Positions 8,869 to 18,046 of a DNA stretch of 64,000 nt are shown here, one piece after another. The stretch comes from Bin87 sp965232895. Lineage in GTDB: Bacteria; Chloroflexota; Dehalococcoidia; Lucifugimonadales; UBA3495. The notes beneath the pieces were generated by a model. That model ran no database searches. It saw only the letters and a program-made list of their open reading frames with translations, and was not told the DNA's origin. The translations under genes and the position numbers were made by a program. The stretch lies in contig OZ247430.1 in NCBI GenBank assembly GCA_965232895.1, forward strand, positions 1,488,001 to 1,552,000. Direction: 5' to 3'. Numbering within the stretch: position 1 is the stretch's first letter; each line of letters starts with the position of its first letter.

Positions 8869-11800
8869 TTATCCTACCCGCCCACGCAGCAACCGCCCCA
8901 CCACCCCCTCCACCGCCGCCCCCTCCGCGCTCCCCCGCAGCCACGCCCGCAGCTCTCGCCGGGCGATGGTCACCGTGAGCCGGTCGCCCCGCTCCTCGCG
9001 CAGCCGCGCCAGCTGCTCCGCTGCGCCGGTGGCGGCTGCCGCACCGGCCTCGGCTACCGCCTGGTGCAGCGGATTGGCGGCGTCAAACTCCGGTATCGGC
9101 AGCTTCCATAGGTGCTTTTGCAGGTGCCGTGCTCCAAACTGGCCTTTCGGCATTAGCGACTCTACGGACTTATACAATACATCACTGTTGATGATGGCCA
9201 GTAGGTAATTGGCCTCCTGAATATCCTGGCAAGCTATCCAATACAACGTATAGTCGATTAACGCTGTGGAATCTTCCAGCAACGTGGCAGTCGGGGTACC
9301 TGACTGGTTGTATAAAACACGCACTCCGTTACTTGCTGGACTATTTTGCCAATGCAACTGCGACGACAGCTTTCCCATGTAGTCCAGTTGCGCCAGGAGG
9401 TTCAGTTTGTTGGCCGGTGCCTTGTTGTCCTCCCAAAGCCGGTTAACCGTCCGCCAGCGTTCCCGCATCCGCCGTTCCAGCCCGCCCTGCCGGATCCCTC
9501 CCGGCCCGTGCTCATCGGCGGGAATGGCATGGTCACCCTGCTTCAGAGGCAGAAGCGCTTTCAGCGGTTCCAGGGTTACGTAGGGGGCGACGGTCTCCCC
9601 CAAGTGCACGTTGAACAGGTGCTTGCGTTCCACGGTCTGCCCCGTGATTGAGGTCAAATCCAAATCCTTCCACGGCGCCTTGTCCTGAATGCCGCGGCGC
9701 GGATTGACGGTGACCGTCGGCGCCGCCTGCACGATGGCCGTGTTCTCCGTCTCGCTGACGAAGAACAGCGCCCGCGGAAATATAGTGGCGCCGTTACGGG
9801 ACCGCGCCGCGTAGGGAGAATCCCCCACAACGCCCGTGTCAGTAATGCCGGAGGACACCCGCGCAACGTCATCGGCTCCCGCTCTGCCCCGCCACTGCTC
9901 CACCGATCCGGCCAGGGGCTGGCCCGCGGCGTCGGCGGCGCACTTGCGGGCGAACACCACCGCGGCCGGCACCGGGAAGAAGGTGTTGGGCTCCAGTTGT
10001 TCCAGATCCCACGCCGGCTTGTGGGTGAAGTCCACGTTGATGGCCGGCCCCCGCCGGCCGGCCCGCCAGACGCCGCTGCGCCACTTGGAATGCTGTCCCG
10101 CCTGCAACGCGCTGTGGGGCAGCACGAAGCCGATGACGCCGCCGTCATCCAGGTACAGGTCCACGCTGCGGGCGAAGAACAGGCCCGCCACGTCCTGGTG
10201 GGTGGCGTAACGTCCGCCGGCCCAGATGCCGTAGCGCGTCCGGCTGAGGTTCTGCAATTCGTCCCGCAAGATGTCCGCCGTCTGGTTGTAGTTGATCCAC
10301 GGCGGGTTGCCGATCACCACGTCCACCTTGGCGCGGGACAGCGCCACCGGCCGCACCATGTTGCGGGTGTAGTAGGCCCAGATGTGGTCGCGTCCTCCTT
10401 CGTGGAGGCTCTGCAAGGTCTTGATGGTCTCCCCGATCATCCGCCGCTCAACCGCGCTATTGATGTGGTTGTCGTCCAGGGCGAGCAGGGGGTCCTCTCC
10501 CGTCTCGATGTACGCGGATATGTCCCCCATCAGGGCGTCGAAGTTCTCGGCGCGTTCCACCAGGCTGACCGGAAATACCAGCTCCGTGTTCTCGTTATCG
10601 TGGGTCTGGATGGCGATCTGGCTCTCGGCGAACAGGTCGCCGGTGCGAAAGCGCAGCTGCAATGCGTCGCCCAGGTACACCGGTATGGACAGGGATGCGT
10701 CGAACCCCGCGTCGTGGGCCGCGCTGATGGCGGGGCGCGCGGCCAGGGTCCAGGCGGCCCGGGCCAGGTGCACGGCCACCGGATGCACGTCAATGCCCGT
10801 CACCGCGTTGCGCAGCCGGTCCAGGATTTCCTTGGGATCAAGCATTCGTGAGCTGTCAGAATCAGGATTTGCCGGATTGTCGGGATGTTCAGGATCGAGT
10901 TGGCGCGCGCTACCGGCGTCTCCAATCCCGCTAATCCCATAATCCCGAAAATCCTGATTCTGACGAACCCCCGCCGCCTCCAGGAAATGCCGCACCGCCT
11001 CCACCACGAAGGTCCCGGAGCCGCAGGCCGGGTCCAGGACGCGCTGTTGCAGCGGGTCGTCCACCAGTTCCTGCACCATGACCCGGGCCAGCCAGGCTGG
11101 CGTGTAGTATTCGCCCAACTGCCGGCGCTCATCGGGCGGGATGACCGTCTCGTACAGGACGGCGGCGGTGTCCGACGGGGCTTCCGTCCAGTTGAACCGG
11201 GCCACCCGCCGGGCCAGCGTCCGCAGCAGCGGATTTCCGCCAACCTCGACGGGCCACGCGAAGAAGTCCGATTCCAGCACCCCCTGCAGGCCCGTGGCGC
11301 GGTGCAGTTCGCGGCCCTGCAGCAGGTCGGAAGGGTCGGTTTCGGCCAGACCGCGAATGTCGATGCCGAAGGAGGCCTGCACCACCATGCCGATGACGGC
11401 GCCCAGGTAGGTGTGGCGGACGAACAGGTCGTCCATTTCCTCGGTGTCGTCGGCGAACCCGCTGATGACGGCGCGCGCCGAGTCGTCTACCCCCTCCGTG
11501 CTGTAGGCGATTTCGCCCAGCGCGGTGCGCAGCAGGTCGTACCACAGCCCCCGCTTGACCCGTATGGTCTCCAAGTGCGCGTTCGCTTGGTAGAGGGCTT
11601 TCAGGGCAGCGATGTCGCGCTGGTAGGCGGGACTGTCGGGACCGAAGTGCTCGGCGATGCCCTCCCGGTCGGGTATGACGTCTTCCAGCGACACCAGCGC
11701 GGAGTCGCGCAGCCATTCGTACAGCGGCAGCCACCCCTGCGGTTCCTCCAACGTGAAGGCGTAGGGCCGCGTCAAACGCGCCTCGCCGGCCCCGGGCCAG

Positions 11801-12168
11801 CGCAGCAGCCAGCGCCGGCCGTCGGTGAGGATGCCCATGCGCACCCGGCCCTGCGCCGCCGACTGTTCCAGGTAGTCGTCCAGTTGCCGCACGTTCTCCG
11901 GGTCGGGTTCGCCGCTGGCGGCGGTGCCGATGCGCCGCTTGAACTCGATGAAAGTGTCCAGCGCGGTCAGGTCAACGGCGCGCCGGCTGCCGTCCGAGGG
12001 CGGGTTTTCCTCCGCCATCTGGTCGGCCTGGGCCAAGCCGGTGAGAATCAGGAAATCGCGCACGGCGGAGGTGATGTTGGCCTCCGGCTCGTTGCGCTCG
12101 TGCCGGTCCAGGATGGCGGCGGCGGCGTGGGCAAACCGCAGGTCGTTGACGTCCAGGTGAGCAGTCAT
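8869..12168 (-). CDS. type IIG-like Eco57I-family restriction-modification enzyme
   Basis: A protein of about 1099 residues that appears to combine cleavage and N6-adenine methylation. Residues 66-77 (D..ALD.FIEFKRR) give a PD-(D/E)XK-type E-x-K motif followed by ILTDGRRWLL, as in the nuclease domains of type IIG enzymes. Motif I, VLDPACGSGTF, starts at residue 377 and the catalytic NPPW at 621. A target-recognition-like region occupies the C-terminal half. I chose the start at MTAHLDVNDL (12168); an upstream in-frame ATG at 12246 would add a poor-looking leader. Residues about 402-438 come from a 110-bp palindromic element inserted in frame. No separate R or S subunit is adjacent. Confidence 0.85.
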   Translation of the reverse strand: MTAHLDVNDLRFAHAAAAILDRHERNEPEANITSAVRDFLILTGLAQADQMAEENPPSDGSRRAVDLTALDTFIEFKRRIGTAASGEPDPENVRQLDDYLEQSAAQGRVRMGILTDGRRWLLRWPGAGEARLTRPYAFTLEEPQGWLPLYEWLRDSALVSLEDVIPDREGIAEHFGPDSPAYQRDIAALKALYQANAHLETIRVKRGLWYDLLRTALGEIAYSTEGVDDSARAVISGFADDTEEMDDLFVRHTYLGAVIGMVVQASFGIDIRGLAETDPSDLLQGRELHRATGLQGVLESDFFAWPVEVGGNPLLRTLARRVARFNWTEAPSDTAAVLYETVIPPDERRQLGEYYTPAWLARVMVQELVDDPLQQRVLDPACGSGTFVVEAVRHFLEAAGVRQNQDFRDYGISGIGDAGSARQLDPEHPDNPANPDSDSSRMLDPKEILDRLRNAVTGIDVHPVAVHLARAAWTLAARPAISAAHDAGFDASLSIPVYLGDALQLRFRTGDLFAESQIAIQTHDNENTELVFPVSLVERAENFDALMGDISAYIETGEDPLLALDDNHINSAVERRMIGETIKTLQSLHEGGRDHIWAYYTRNMVRPVALSRAKVDVVIGNPPWINYNQTADILRDELQNLSRTRYGIWAGGRYATHQDVAGLFFARSVDLYLDDGGVIGFVLPHSALQAGQHSKWRSGVWRAGRRGPAINVDFTHKPAWDLEQLEPNTFFPVPAAVVFARKCAADAAGQPLAGSVEQWRGRAGADDVARVSSGITDTGVVGDSPYAARSRNGATIFPRALFFVSETENTAIVQAAPTVTVNPRRGIQDKAPWKDLDLTSITGQTVERKHLFNVHLGETVAPYVTLEPLKALLPLKQGDHAIPADEHGPGGIRQGGLERRMRERWRTVNRLWEDNKAPANKLNLLAQLDYMGKLSSQLHWQNSPASNGVRVLYNQSGTPTATLLEDSTALIDYTLYWIACQDIQEANYLLAIINSDVLYKSVESLMPKGQFGARHLQKHLWKLPIPEFDAANPLHQAVAEAGAAAATGAAEQLARLREERGDRLTVTIARRELRAWLRGSAEGAAVEGVVGRLLRGRVG
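10855..10964. repeat. 110-bp palindromic element read in frame inside the R-M gene
   Basis: Perfect 16-bp terminal inverted repeats (GTCAGAATCAGGATTT and its complement) bound a 110-bp segment inside the methyltransferase coding sequence. It falls between motif I and the GIDVHPVAVHLARAAW segment and keeps the reading frame open. A sibling of the same length lies between genes at 27637-27746. It resembles protein-coding palindromic elements such as the Rickettsia palindromic element class. Confidence 0.75.
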
Positions 12169-12265
12169 GGCGGGATTGTACCAGCGCCCGCGCGGCGGTA
12201 AGGCTGCGAAAAACCCCTTGACACCAACGGCAGATGCACAGCACAATCAACCCAAGGAGTTGGCG

Positions 12266-12625
12266 ATGGCTACGATGACGGAAATCTCCGAACTGAAAGC
12301 GGATATGGACGCGAAATTCGATAAGGTGTTTGACCTGTTGGCAGAAAATGCGTCCGAGTTAAACGGCTTCAAGGAAGACGTCAACGCCAAGCTGGCAGGA
12401 AACGCGTCCGAGTTAAACAGCTTCAAGGAAGACGTCAACGCCAAGCTGGCAGGAAACGCGTCCGAGTTAAACGGCTTCAGGGAAGAGGTCAACGCCAAGC
12501 TGGCAGGAAACGCGTCTGAGTTAAACGGCTTCAAGGAAGACGTCAACGCCAAGCTGGCAGATCTCGACGCCAAGTTGGATAAGCTCCTGGCTATTCATGG
12601 CGTGTCCGATGAAGCGGGGAATTAG
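12266..12625 (+). CDS. coiled-coil repeat protein (four 18-residue repeats)
   Basis: A 119-residue hydrophilic protein built mainly from four copies of the unit A(G/E)NASELNGFKEDVNAKL (residues 26-97), which should form a long coiled coil. It ends with DAKLDKLLAIHGVSDEAGN. The start ATG at 12266 has AAGGAG seven bases upstream. It resembles the many small helical DUF-type proteins whose function is unknown. Similar heptad-rich repeats occur in the proteins at 18047-18529 and 15607-16551. Confidence 0.7.
   Translation: MATMTEISELKADMDAKFDKVFDLLAENASELNGFKEDVNAKLAGNASELNSFKEDVNAKLAGNASELNGFREEVNAKLAGNASELNGFKEDVNAKLADLDAKLDKLLAIHGVSDEAGN
12341..12556 (+). repeat. four tandem 54-bp repeats
   Basis: Units begin at 12341, 12395, 12449 and 12503 and are nearly identical in DNA, encoding the 18-residue coiled-coil unit of the host gene. 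Such in-frame repeats are prone to copy-number change. Confidence 0.85.
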
Positions 12626-12970
12626 TTTCAGCTGAGAACCCAGCCTCCCGCCGCTCACCCAGCAGGCGCTCAACCGCGCCAGCCCCGGCAGCCCGAAACT
12701 CTCCCCATCGAAGCCGCAAGCGCCGGCGCCGCAGCGTTCCGGTGGCTGAACCGGAAAACGCGAGAACCGGCAATTGTTCACAGTTACGGCGCTCGCTTCA
12801 AGCCCGCTCATGGCGAGCTTGCCGAACCACGGGCTCATCCTATGGCAGCTCAGTATGAGCGGAACGTATAGCCCCTGTACTCTGAACAGTTGCCTCCTGC
12901 GCTTTATCTTGACATCCCTCTACCCCTGTAACAGAATAACGCCATCTTCACCCCGCACAGGAACGAGAGT
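12626..12970. other. 345-bp gap without a convincing gene
   Basis: No supported coding sequence or RNA is seen. Near 12800-12827 there is a copy of the short palindromic sequence CCGCTCATGGCGAGCTTGCC, related to the CCGCTCACGGTGAGCCTGTC copy at 27834-27853. The promoter of the following hydrolase gene must lie in the last 100 bases but no clear boxes stand out. Confidence 0.5.
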
Positions 12971-13765
12971 ATGACAACAGTTCAGAGTGGTTCCCGCACT
13001 ACCGTAAATGTCAACGGTACTGCCGTCGAAATGTATTCCGGCGGCAACGGCCCGCCGCTGGTTTTCTTCCACGGCGCTGGTGGTTCCAATGGTTGGCAAC
13101 CCTGGCACGAGGACCTGGCCCAAGAGTACACCGTCTTTGTACCCAGCCAGCCCGGCTTCAACGGAACCGAGGCCCCCAATTGGGTCAAGACCATCGGCGA
13201 CGTCGCTCACTTCAACCACATGTTCGTCGACGCCCTGGGCCTCGAGGACATTGTACTGATGGGTTCATCCATGGGCGGTTGGGTCTCCGCCGAAATGGCC
13301 GCCATGGACGACCATAACATTGACGCCCTGGTCCTGGTCGACGCCGCCGGAATCAAACCGCGCGAGGGCGAGATCGCGGAAATCTTCATGGTATCCGCGG
13401 ATACCCGCCTCCAGCAGCGATTCCACGACCCCAGCCAGGTGGAGAACTACGAAAACTACGCCCGCGAACTGTCCCCCGAAGAACAGTTGGTTGTCCACTC
13501 CAACGCGATCACGGCCTCGCAGCTTTGCTGGAAGCCCTACCTGCACAACCCCAGCCTCCCCCACACGCTGTCCCGCGTCAGCACGCCCACCCTCATTGTC
13601 TGGGGCAACCAGGATGCCATCATCCCCGTGGAGTGCGGGCACCTGTTCCAGCAGGCCATCCAGGGCAGCCAGCTGCGGATCATCGACAACTGCGGGCACT
13701 CTCCGGCCGTGGAAAAGCGCGGGGAATTCGTCGCCGCCGTTACCGGATTCCTGAACAGCCTGTAA
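12971..13765 (+). CDS. alpha/beta-hydrolase fold protein
   Basis: A 264-residue soluble hydrolase. The nucleophile elbow GSSMGG places Ser100, WGNQDAIIP supplies Asp215 and DNCGHSPAVE supplies His243, completing the catalytic triad. FHGAGGSNGW near residue 33 forms the oxyanion loop. The fold and size match meta-cleavage product hydrolases and lactonase/esterase-type enzymes, but the substrate cannot be read from sequence. It is 63 bases upstream of a flavin-dependent oxidoreductase on the same strand, suggesting one catabolic operon. Confidence 0.85.
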   Translation: MTTVQSGSRTTVNVNGTAVEMYSGGNGPPLVFFHGAGGSNGWQPWHEDLAQEYTVFVPSQPGFNGTEAPNWVKTIGDVAHFNHMFVDALGLEDIVLMGSSMGGWVSAEMAAMDDHNIDALVLVDAAGIKPREGEIAEIFMVSADTRLQQRFHDPSQVENYENYARELSPEEQLVVHSNAITASQLCWKPYLHNPSLPHTLSRVSTPTLIVWGNQDAIIPVECGHLFQQAIQGSQLRIIDNCGHSPAVEKRGEFVAAVTGFLNSL

Positions 13766-13828
13766 ACCGACCCTCGGAACCCTGCCGCAGCTGGGCCACC
13801 AGCGCACCACCGCGAAGGAGCAATCATC

Positions 13829-14980
13829 ATGGCGCATGAACTCGAAGTTTTCTGGTTCTCAGAACAGCCCTACGGGCACGTGACCGAGGAAGACCTGGAG
13901 CCTTGGGAATCGGGCCGGATGCACTTCCCCAACACCTACTTCGACCCTGAAAAGGCCCACGTCCTCTATTCCAACTACCACGACCAGTACCAGCTGGCCG
14001 ACGAGGTTGGATTTGACGGCATCATGTCCAACGAGCATCACAGCTCCTACTGGTGCATGAAGCCGTCCGTCAACGTGGACGCCGCCGTCATCACCCAGCG
14101 CACCAAGAAAGCCAAGATCGCCATGCTGGGCAACGTCATCGCCGTCAACGACCCGGTCAAGATGGCCGAAGAGATCGCCATGCTGGACTGCATCAGCGGC
14201 GGGCGCATCATCTCCGGCTTCGTGCGCGGCACCGCCGTGGAAACTCTCCACGCCGGCTACCCGCCCACCGAGAACCGCCCGCGCTTCGAGGAGGCCCACG
14301 ACCTCATCGTGAAGTGCTGGACCCAGCCCGGGCCCTTCCGCTGGGAGGGCGAGTACTGGCCTCACCGCATGGTCAACCCCTGGGTGGTGCCCATCCAGAA
14401 GCCGCACCCGCCGGTGTGGTTCCCCGGCACCGGGAGCCCCGAGTCGGTGATCTGGGCCGCCAGGCACCGCTACCCGTACATGAACCTGGGCTCCCTGCTC
14501 GACCTGACCAAGCAGCTCAAGGGCATTTACCACGAGACCGCCGCCGAGGAAGGCTATGAGGCTGGCCCCGAGCACTTCGGCTACCTGATCCGCTGCCTCG
14601 TCGCCGACACGGATGAGAAGGCCCAGGAGATCGGCCGCACCTTCCTGTGGACCGAGAACCACCGCAACCGCGGGCCGATGGAATTCAACGACCCGCCCGG
14701 CTACCAGTCCCGCGAGGCCCTGCGCATCAAGATGTCCCGTCCCCTCATTGGCACGGGCACCATGGGTCGCCGCATGACCTACGAGGACCTGCAGGACGCC
14801 TACAACATCATCGTCGGCAGCCCCGAGACCGTAACCGAGAAGCTGCGCCACATCCGCAAGGACCTCGAGCCCGGCTACATCCTCATCTACGGCAACGAGG
14901 GCCACATGCCCCACGAGGACGTGATGCGCTCCGTGGAGCTCCTCGGCACCAAGGTGATACCGGCGCTGAAGGAAGGCTAA
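13829..14980 (+). CDS. LLM-class (luciferase-like) flavin-dependent oxidoreductase
   Basis: A 383-residue TIM-barrel protein of the bacterial luciferase superfamily, which uses reduced FMN or F420 to oxidise or cleave organic substrates. Characteristic stretches are MSNEHHSSYW, KIAMLGNVIAVNDPVKMAEE, DCISGGRIISGFVRG and VGSPETVTEKLRHI. GAAGGAG precedes the start ATG at good spacing. It is paired with the hydrolase upstream. The substrate is unknown; expanded LLM families are typical of SAR202-type Chloroflexota. Confidence 0.9.
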   Translation: MAHELEVFWFSEQPYGHVTEEDLEPWESGRMHFPNTYFDPEKAHVLYSNYHDQYQLADEVGFDGIMSNEHHSSYWCMKPSVNVDAAVITQRTKKAKIAMLGNVIAVNDPVKMAEEIAMLDCISGGRIISGFVRGTAVETLHAGYPPTENRPRFEEAHDLIVKCWTQPGPFRWEGEYWPHRMVNPWVVPIQKPHPPVWFPGTGSPESVIWAARHRYPYMNLGSLLDLTKQLKGIYHETAAEEGYEAGPEHFGYLIRCLVADTDEKAQEIGRTFLWTENHRNRGPMEFNDPPGYQSREALRIKMSRPLIGTGTMGRRMTYEDLQDAYNIIVGSPETVTEKLRHIRKDLEPGYILIYGNEGHMPHEDVMRSVELLGTKVIPALKEG

Positions 14981-15023
14981 AAAGGAAGGCTAAATCCGTG
15001 GTCAACCAGACGCGGAGCTTTTG

Positions 15024-15046
15024 GGAGCGGGTTTGAAACCCGCTCC
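15024..15046 (+). terminator. probable terminator hairpin after the LLM gene
   Basis: An 11-bp perfect stem (GGAGCGGGTTT with its complement) around a single-base loop lies 44 bases past the stop. It is followed by a modest T-containing stretch (TATTGGTTT). Confidence 0.6.
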
Positions 15047-15111
15047 TATTGGTTTCTCGAGCCGATGGTACACTCCAGCCAGTCGCGATCAAGCCTCGTT
15101 AGGAAGGAAGC

Positions 15112-15339
15112 ATGGCAACGCCAGTGGAACTCTCCCCCGAGTCTGAAAAACGTCTTGATCTCTTGGCCGAACGCACCGGCCGATCCAAGTCGATCCTCCT
15201 CAAGGAGATTATCGAACGCGGGCTTGTAGATATCGAAGACTACTACCTGGCCCATCAGGTTCTGGAGTGCGTCCGCATTGGGCAGGAAACGACTTACTCT
15301 GCTGCGGAAGTAAGGCGAGACCTTGCTCTGGACAATTGA
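15112..15339 (+). CDS. RelB/ParD-type ribbon-helix-helix antitoxin
   Basis: A 75-residue protein: TPVELSPESEKRLDLLAE gives the DNA-binding strand and RSKSILLKEIIERGL the helices of a ribbon-helix-helix fold. The C-terminal half (EDYYLAHQVLECVRIGQ) would wrap the toxin. AGGAAGGAAGC precedes the ATG. It overlaps the RelE-like toxin gene by 17 bases. It would neutralise the toxin and repress its own operon. Confidence 0.85.
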   Translation: MATPVELSPESEKRLDLLAERTGRSKSILLKEIIERGLVDIEDYYLAHQVLECVRIGQETTYSAAEVRRDLALDN

Positions 15340-15589
15340 GTATTCAGAAACTGCCAGGGATCAGTTGCGCCGGCTAGACAGGCAGATGGCACGTCGCGTG
15401 GTGGAGTACATGGACGAGCGGGTTGCCACAAGGGATAATCCGTGCAGTATTGACCAAGCCTTAACCGGCCCCATGCGCGGATTATGGCGTTACCGGGTTG
15501 GCGATTGTCGCATCGTGTGCGACATCCAGGATGACGTTATGCGTGTGCTTGTGGTTCGTGTCGGCAGGCGCGACAGCGTGTATTGCTGA
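15323..15589 (+). CDS. RelE-family toxin
   Basis: An 88-residue RelE/ParE superfamily protein: WTIEYSETARDQLRRLDRQMARRVVEYM, then GLWRYRVGDCRIVCDIQDDVMRVLVVRVGRRDSVY, match the family throughout. RelE toxins cleave mRNA on the ribosome. The most probable start is the TTG at 15323, inside the antitoxin gene, giving translational coupling. The gene appears intact. Confidence 0.88.
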   Translation: MLWTIEYSETARDQLRRLDRQMARRVVEYMDERVATRDNPCSIDQALTGPMRGLWRYRVGDCRIVCDIQDDVMRVLVVRVGRRDSVYC

Positions 15590-15606
15590 CAGCCTTTTGC
15601 CGGCGT

Positions 15607-16551
15607 TCACTCCAGCGTCGTCCGGTCATTTGGCCGCTGCGGAGTGGCGTCCGAGTCGGGTATTTGTACTATGGCTACTCCTTGAGATGCGGCAAGTTCC
15701 CGCTGTTGTGGAGAAACCCGCGGTGCAATGGCAACCGCGACGCCGGCGATTTCCATAGCATCGCCCATGATTCGGGAGCGTTGGGCGGCTCGTGTAATAT
15801 CGCTGTCGTCTAGAGTGTGCGCCACTTCAGCAGCGATAACGTACTTCCGATCATCATCGTCTTCCGCGGTGGCGATGATGTCAGTGTCCATAATCTCCCG
15901 TATTTGCTCGCGAGTAATGCGTCCGGCGACACGGGCTTGGCGCAGGATGTTGTCCAGTTCGTTAGTCTGCGGCAAATTTCCGCCCTTCAGGACGTAAGTG
16001 CCTTCCAGCATCAGGTAGCGGTGCACGATGCTGGAAATGTTCCGATGCACGTCGCTTTCCAGACGCCAGCCGTTGAGGTTGGCGAGTTGGCCCTCAATGC
16101 GATTCAGACGGCGATTGGTTGAGGCTTGTTCGGTTTTCAGTTCAGCGACGTCGGTTTTCAGTTCAGCGACGTCGGTTTTCAGTTCAGCAATATCGTTCTC
16201 CATACGGGCCTGGATTTCCCGCATTTCCTGTACGCTTGCTTCCAGCCGGACCTGGGAGGCCTTGAGTTCGGCGAGGTCGGACTCGACATGGTCCAGACGC
16301 TCAACTGTGGTCGTGATGATCCGGCTGCTGACCAGCGCATAGCCGGCGATTTGCTCGGTGGTATCTCGGAGTGTTGACGCCAACTCCCTTAGCTGGTCCT
16401 GAACCTGGGCAAGCGACTCCCCTTGCTGGTGAACAACGGCCGGCAGTTGCCGGAGTTCTTCCCCCAGCACGTGATTCCGCATCGCCTCCTGGAGCTCCGG
16501 GTTCTGCTCCATGGCGGACAGGATGTCAGAGAAATCGTTGATGGTAGTCAT
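15607..16551 (-). CDS. coiled-coil protein with C-terminal nuclease-like domain
   Basis: About 314 residues from the ATG at 16551 (MTTINDFSDILSAMEQNPEL). Residues 40-180 form a long coiled coil with exact AELKTDV repeats. The C-terminal 130 residues (WRLESDVHRNISSIVHRYLMLEGT ... YVIAAEVAHTLDDSDITRA) resemble proteins with a predicted PD-(D/E)XK nuclease-like fold fused to coiled coils (DUF3782-like). Function is unknown. An upstream in-frame start at 16620 would add 23 residues without a better ribosome site. Confidence 0.7.
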   Translation of the reverse strand: MTTINDFSDILSAMEQNPELQEAMRNHVLGEELRQLPAVVHQQGESLAQVQDQLRELASTLRDTTEQIAGYALVSSRIITTTVERLDHVESDLAELKASQVRLEASVQEMREIQARMENDIAELKTDVAELKTDVAELKTEQASTNRRLNRIEGQLANLNGWRLESDVHRNISSIVHRYLMLEGTYVLKGGNLPQTNELDNILRQARVAGRITREQIREIMDTDIIATAEDDDDRKYVIAAEVAHTLDDSDITRAAQRSRIMGDAMEIAGVAVAIAPRVSPQQRELAASQGVAIVQIPDSDATPQRPNDRTTLE

Positions 16552-16653
16552 ACTGTTTTGGTTTTTGAGCGTAAGCAGGCTGATAAAGCATACGACGTTT
16601 AGTCGCAATTTCGCCGGCAACTACACCAGCTGCCGGCGAAACCGCTTGCCCGC

Positions 16654-17958
16654 CTACTTCCCGTTTCGCGATTGCGATCCGTCCGGATAGAGGTCGTCCC
16701 ACAGCGCGTCGCGCCAGTCCACGCCCACCGGCAGGATCGCCTGCGACGGGCGCAGCATGTAGTAGTTGTCTCCCACGCCGGGCGGGGCGCCGCCCTCGGC
16801 CACGGTGCGGGCCGCCTTCAGCAGCTCACGCCGCGCGTAGATGATGGCCATGTCCGTGCGCGAGAGGTTCTCCCTGGAACGGTCAACGATGTGGCCCATG
16901 CTCTCCTGCACCGCCACGTCCTGCGCGTTCACCCCGTCGATGCCGCTGAAGGTCTCCGTCTTCTGCACCGACCGGTCGATCATCCAGTTGTTGTCCCGGT
17001 TGACCCGTGTGCGGAAGCTGTCCAGCATGTGCTCGGGCCCGCGCCCGTAGCCGCGGTCCATGTCGATGCGCTCCTGCTCCTCAATGGGGTCGTCGTAGGA
17101 CAGGTCCCAGTTCCAGACCATCACGCTGTTGTCGTCCATGGGGACCCACATGTGTCCGGAGGCCAGGAAGCCCACGGGCCCCGATTGGCCGCGGTAGCCG
17201 CGCTGGCTGGCCCGGATCTGGTGGAAGGGCATCACGAAGTGGTACGCCCGCACGTGGTTGCCCTCGTCGCCCAGCGACCGGATGCCGGCGTAGCGATACC
17301 CGTAGTCGGTGATGTCCACTTCCAGTTCCGGCGGTTTGCCCTGCACGTGGGGCGAGTCGACGCGCAGGCCGGCGTGGGGAGTGTCCGTCCGCAGGGTGCG
17401 GTGCAGGATCGTCGCGTGAGCCGAGTCGATACCGCCTTCCAGAGCCTGGAGCCAGTTGCACTCCTGGATGTTCTTGGTGACGTGGCGGTGGGTTTCCGGC
17501 ACCGCGGCCCACTCGAACTTCGGCGGCGGCGGCATGTGCTCTTTCGGACCCATGTAGGCCCAGATGACGCCGCCCAGCTCGACGGTCGGGTAGGACGTGG
17601 TGGTCATCTTGGACGGGAAATCGCTGTCAGCCGGCTCGTTCATCATGTCCACGCACTGGCCGTTCACGTCGAATTTCCAGCCGTGGTACACGCAGCGCAG
17701 GCCACAGTCTTCGTTCCGGCCCAACCACAGCGACACCAGGCGGTGCGGGCAAAACTCGTCAAGCAGGCCGATGCGCCCGTCAGTGTCGCGGAAGGCCACC
17801 AGATCCTCTCCCAGCAGCTTGACCCGAACAGGTTCCCCGTCCGGCTCCGCCAGCTCCCAGGACAGCAGGGCGGGCATCCAGTAGCGGCGCATGAGATCGC
17901 CCATGGGAGTGCCGGGCCCGACTTGCGTGAGCGTCACATTTTCAGCTTGCGAAATCAT
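16654..17958 (-). CDS. Rieske 2Fe-2S aromatic ring-hydroxylating oxygenase, alpha subunit
   Basis: A 434-residue oxygenase component of the phthalate-dioxygenase-like type. The Rieske cluster ligands are Cys70-x-His72 (EFCPHR) and Cys89-x2-His92 (RCVYHGW). The mononuclear iron site is indicated by Asp178, His181 and His186 in GGIDSAHATILH. It would hydroxylate or O-demethylate an organic substrate with electrons from a reductase not found next to it; the flavin reductase at 36841-37605 is distant. It is a single-gene unit on the minus strand. Confidence 0.93.
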   Translation of the reverse strand: MISQAENVTLTQVGPGTPMGDLMRRYWMPALLSWELAEPDGEPVRVKLLGEDLVAFRDTDGRIGLLDEFCPHRLVSLWLGRNEDCGLRCVYHGWKFDVNGQCVDMMNEPADSDFPSKMTTTSYPTVELGGVIWAYMGPKEHMPPPPKFEWAAVPETHRHVTKNIQECNWLQALEGGIDSAHATILHRTLRTDTPHAGLRVDSPHVQGKPPELEVDITDYGYRYAGIRSLGDEGNHVRAYHFVMPFHQIRASQRGYRGQSGPVGFLASGHMWVPMDDNSVMVWNWDLSYDDPIEEQERIDMDRGYGRGPEHMLDSFRTRVNRDNNWMIDRSVQKTETFSGIDGVNAQDVAVQESMGHIVDRSRENLSRTDMAIIYARRELLKAARTVAEGGAPPGVGDNYYMLRPSQAILPVGVDWRDALWDDLYPDGSQSRNGK

Positions 17959-18046
17959 AGGGCATACCTCCTCTGCGTGATGTCAGAGTAGCAGCAAATC
18001 GGTCGATTTGCTATGCTGTCATCGCCGGCGCGTCCCGCATCCCGGC

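Noticed and set aside
8142..12168. A multi-gene BREX/DISARM-type defence system
   Set aside because: Only a single-chain methyltransferase-nuclease and an unrelated membrane protein are present; no helicase, phosphatase or PglX partner set was found.
10885..12201. 438-codon plus-strand frame opposite the R-M gene
   Set aside because: It has no recognisable motif and lies fully within the Eco57I-type coding region, whose codons and motifs are clear.
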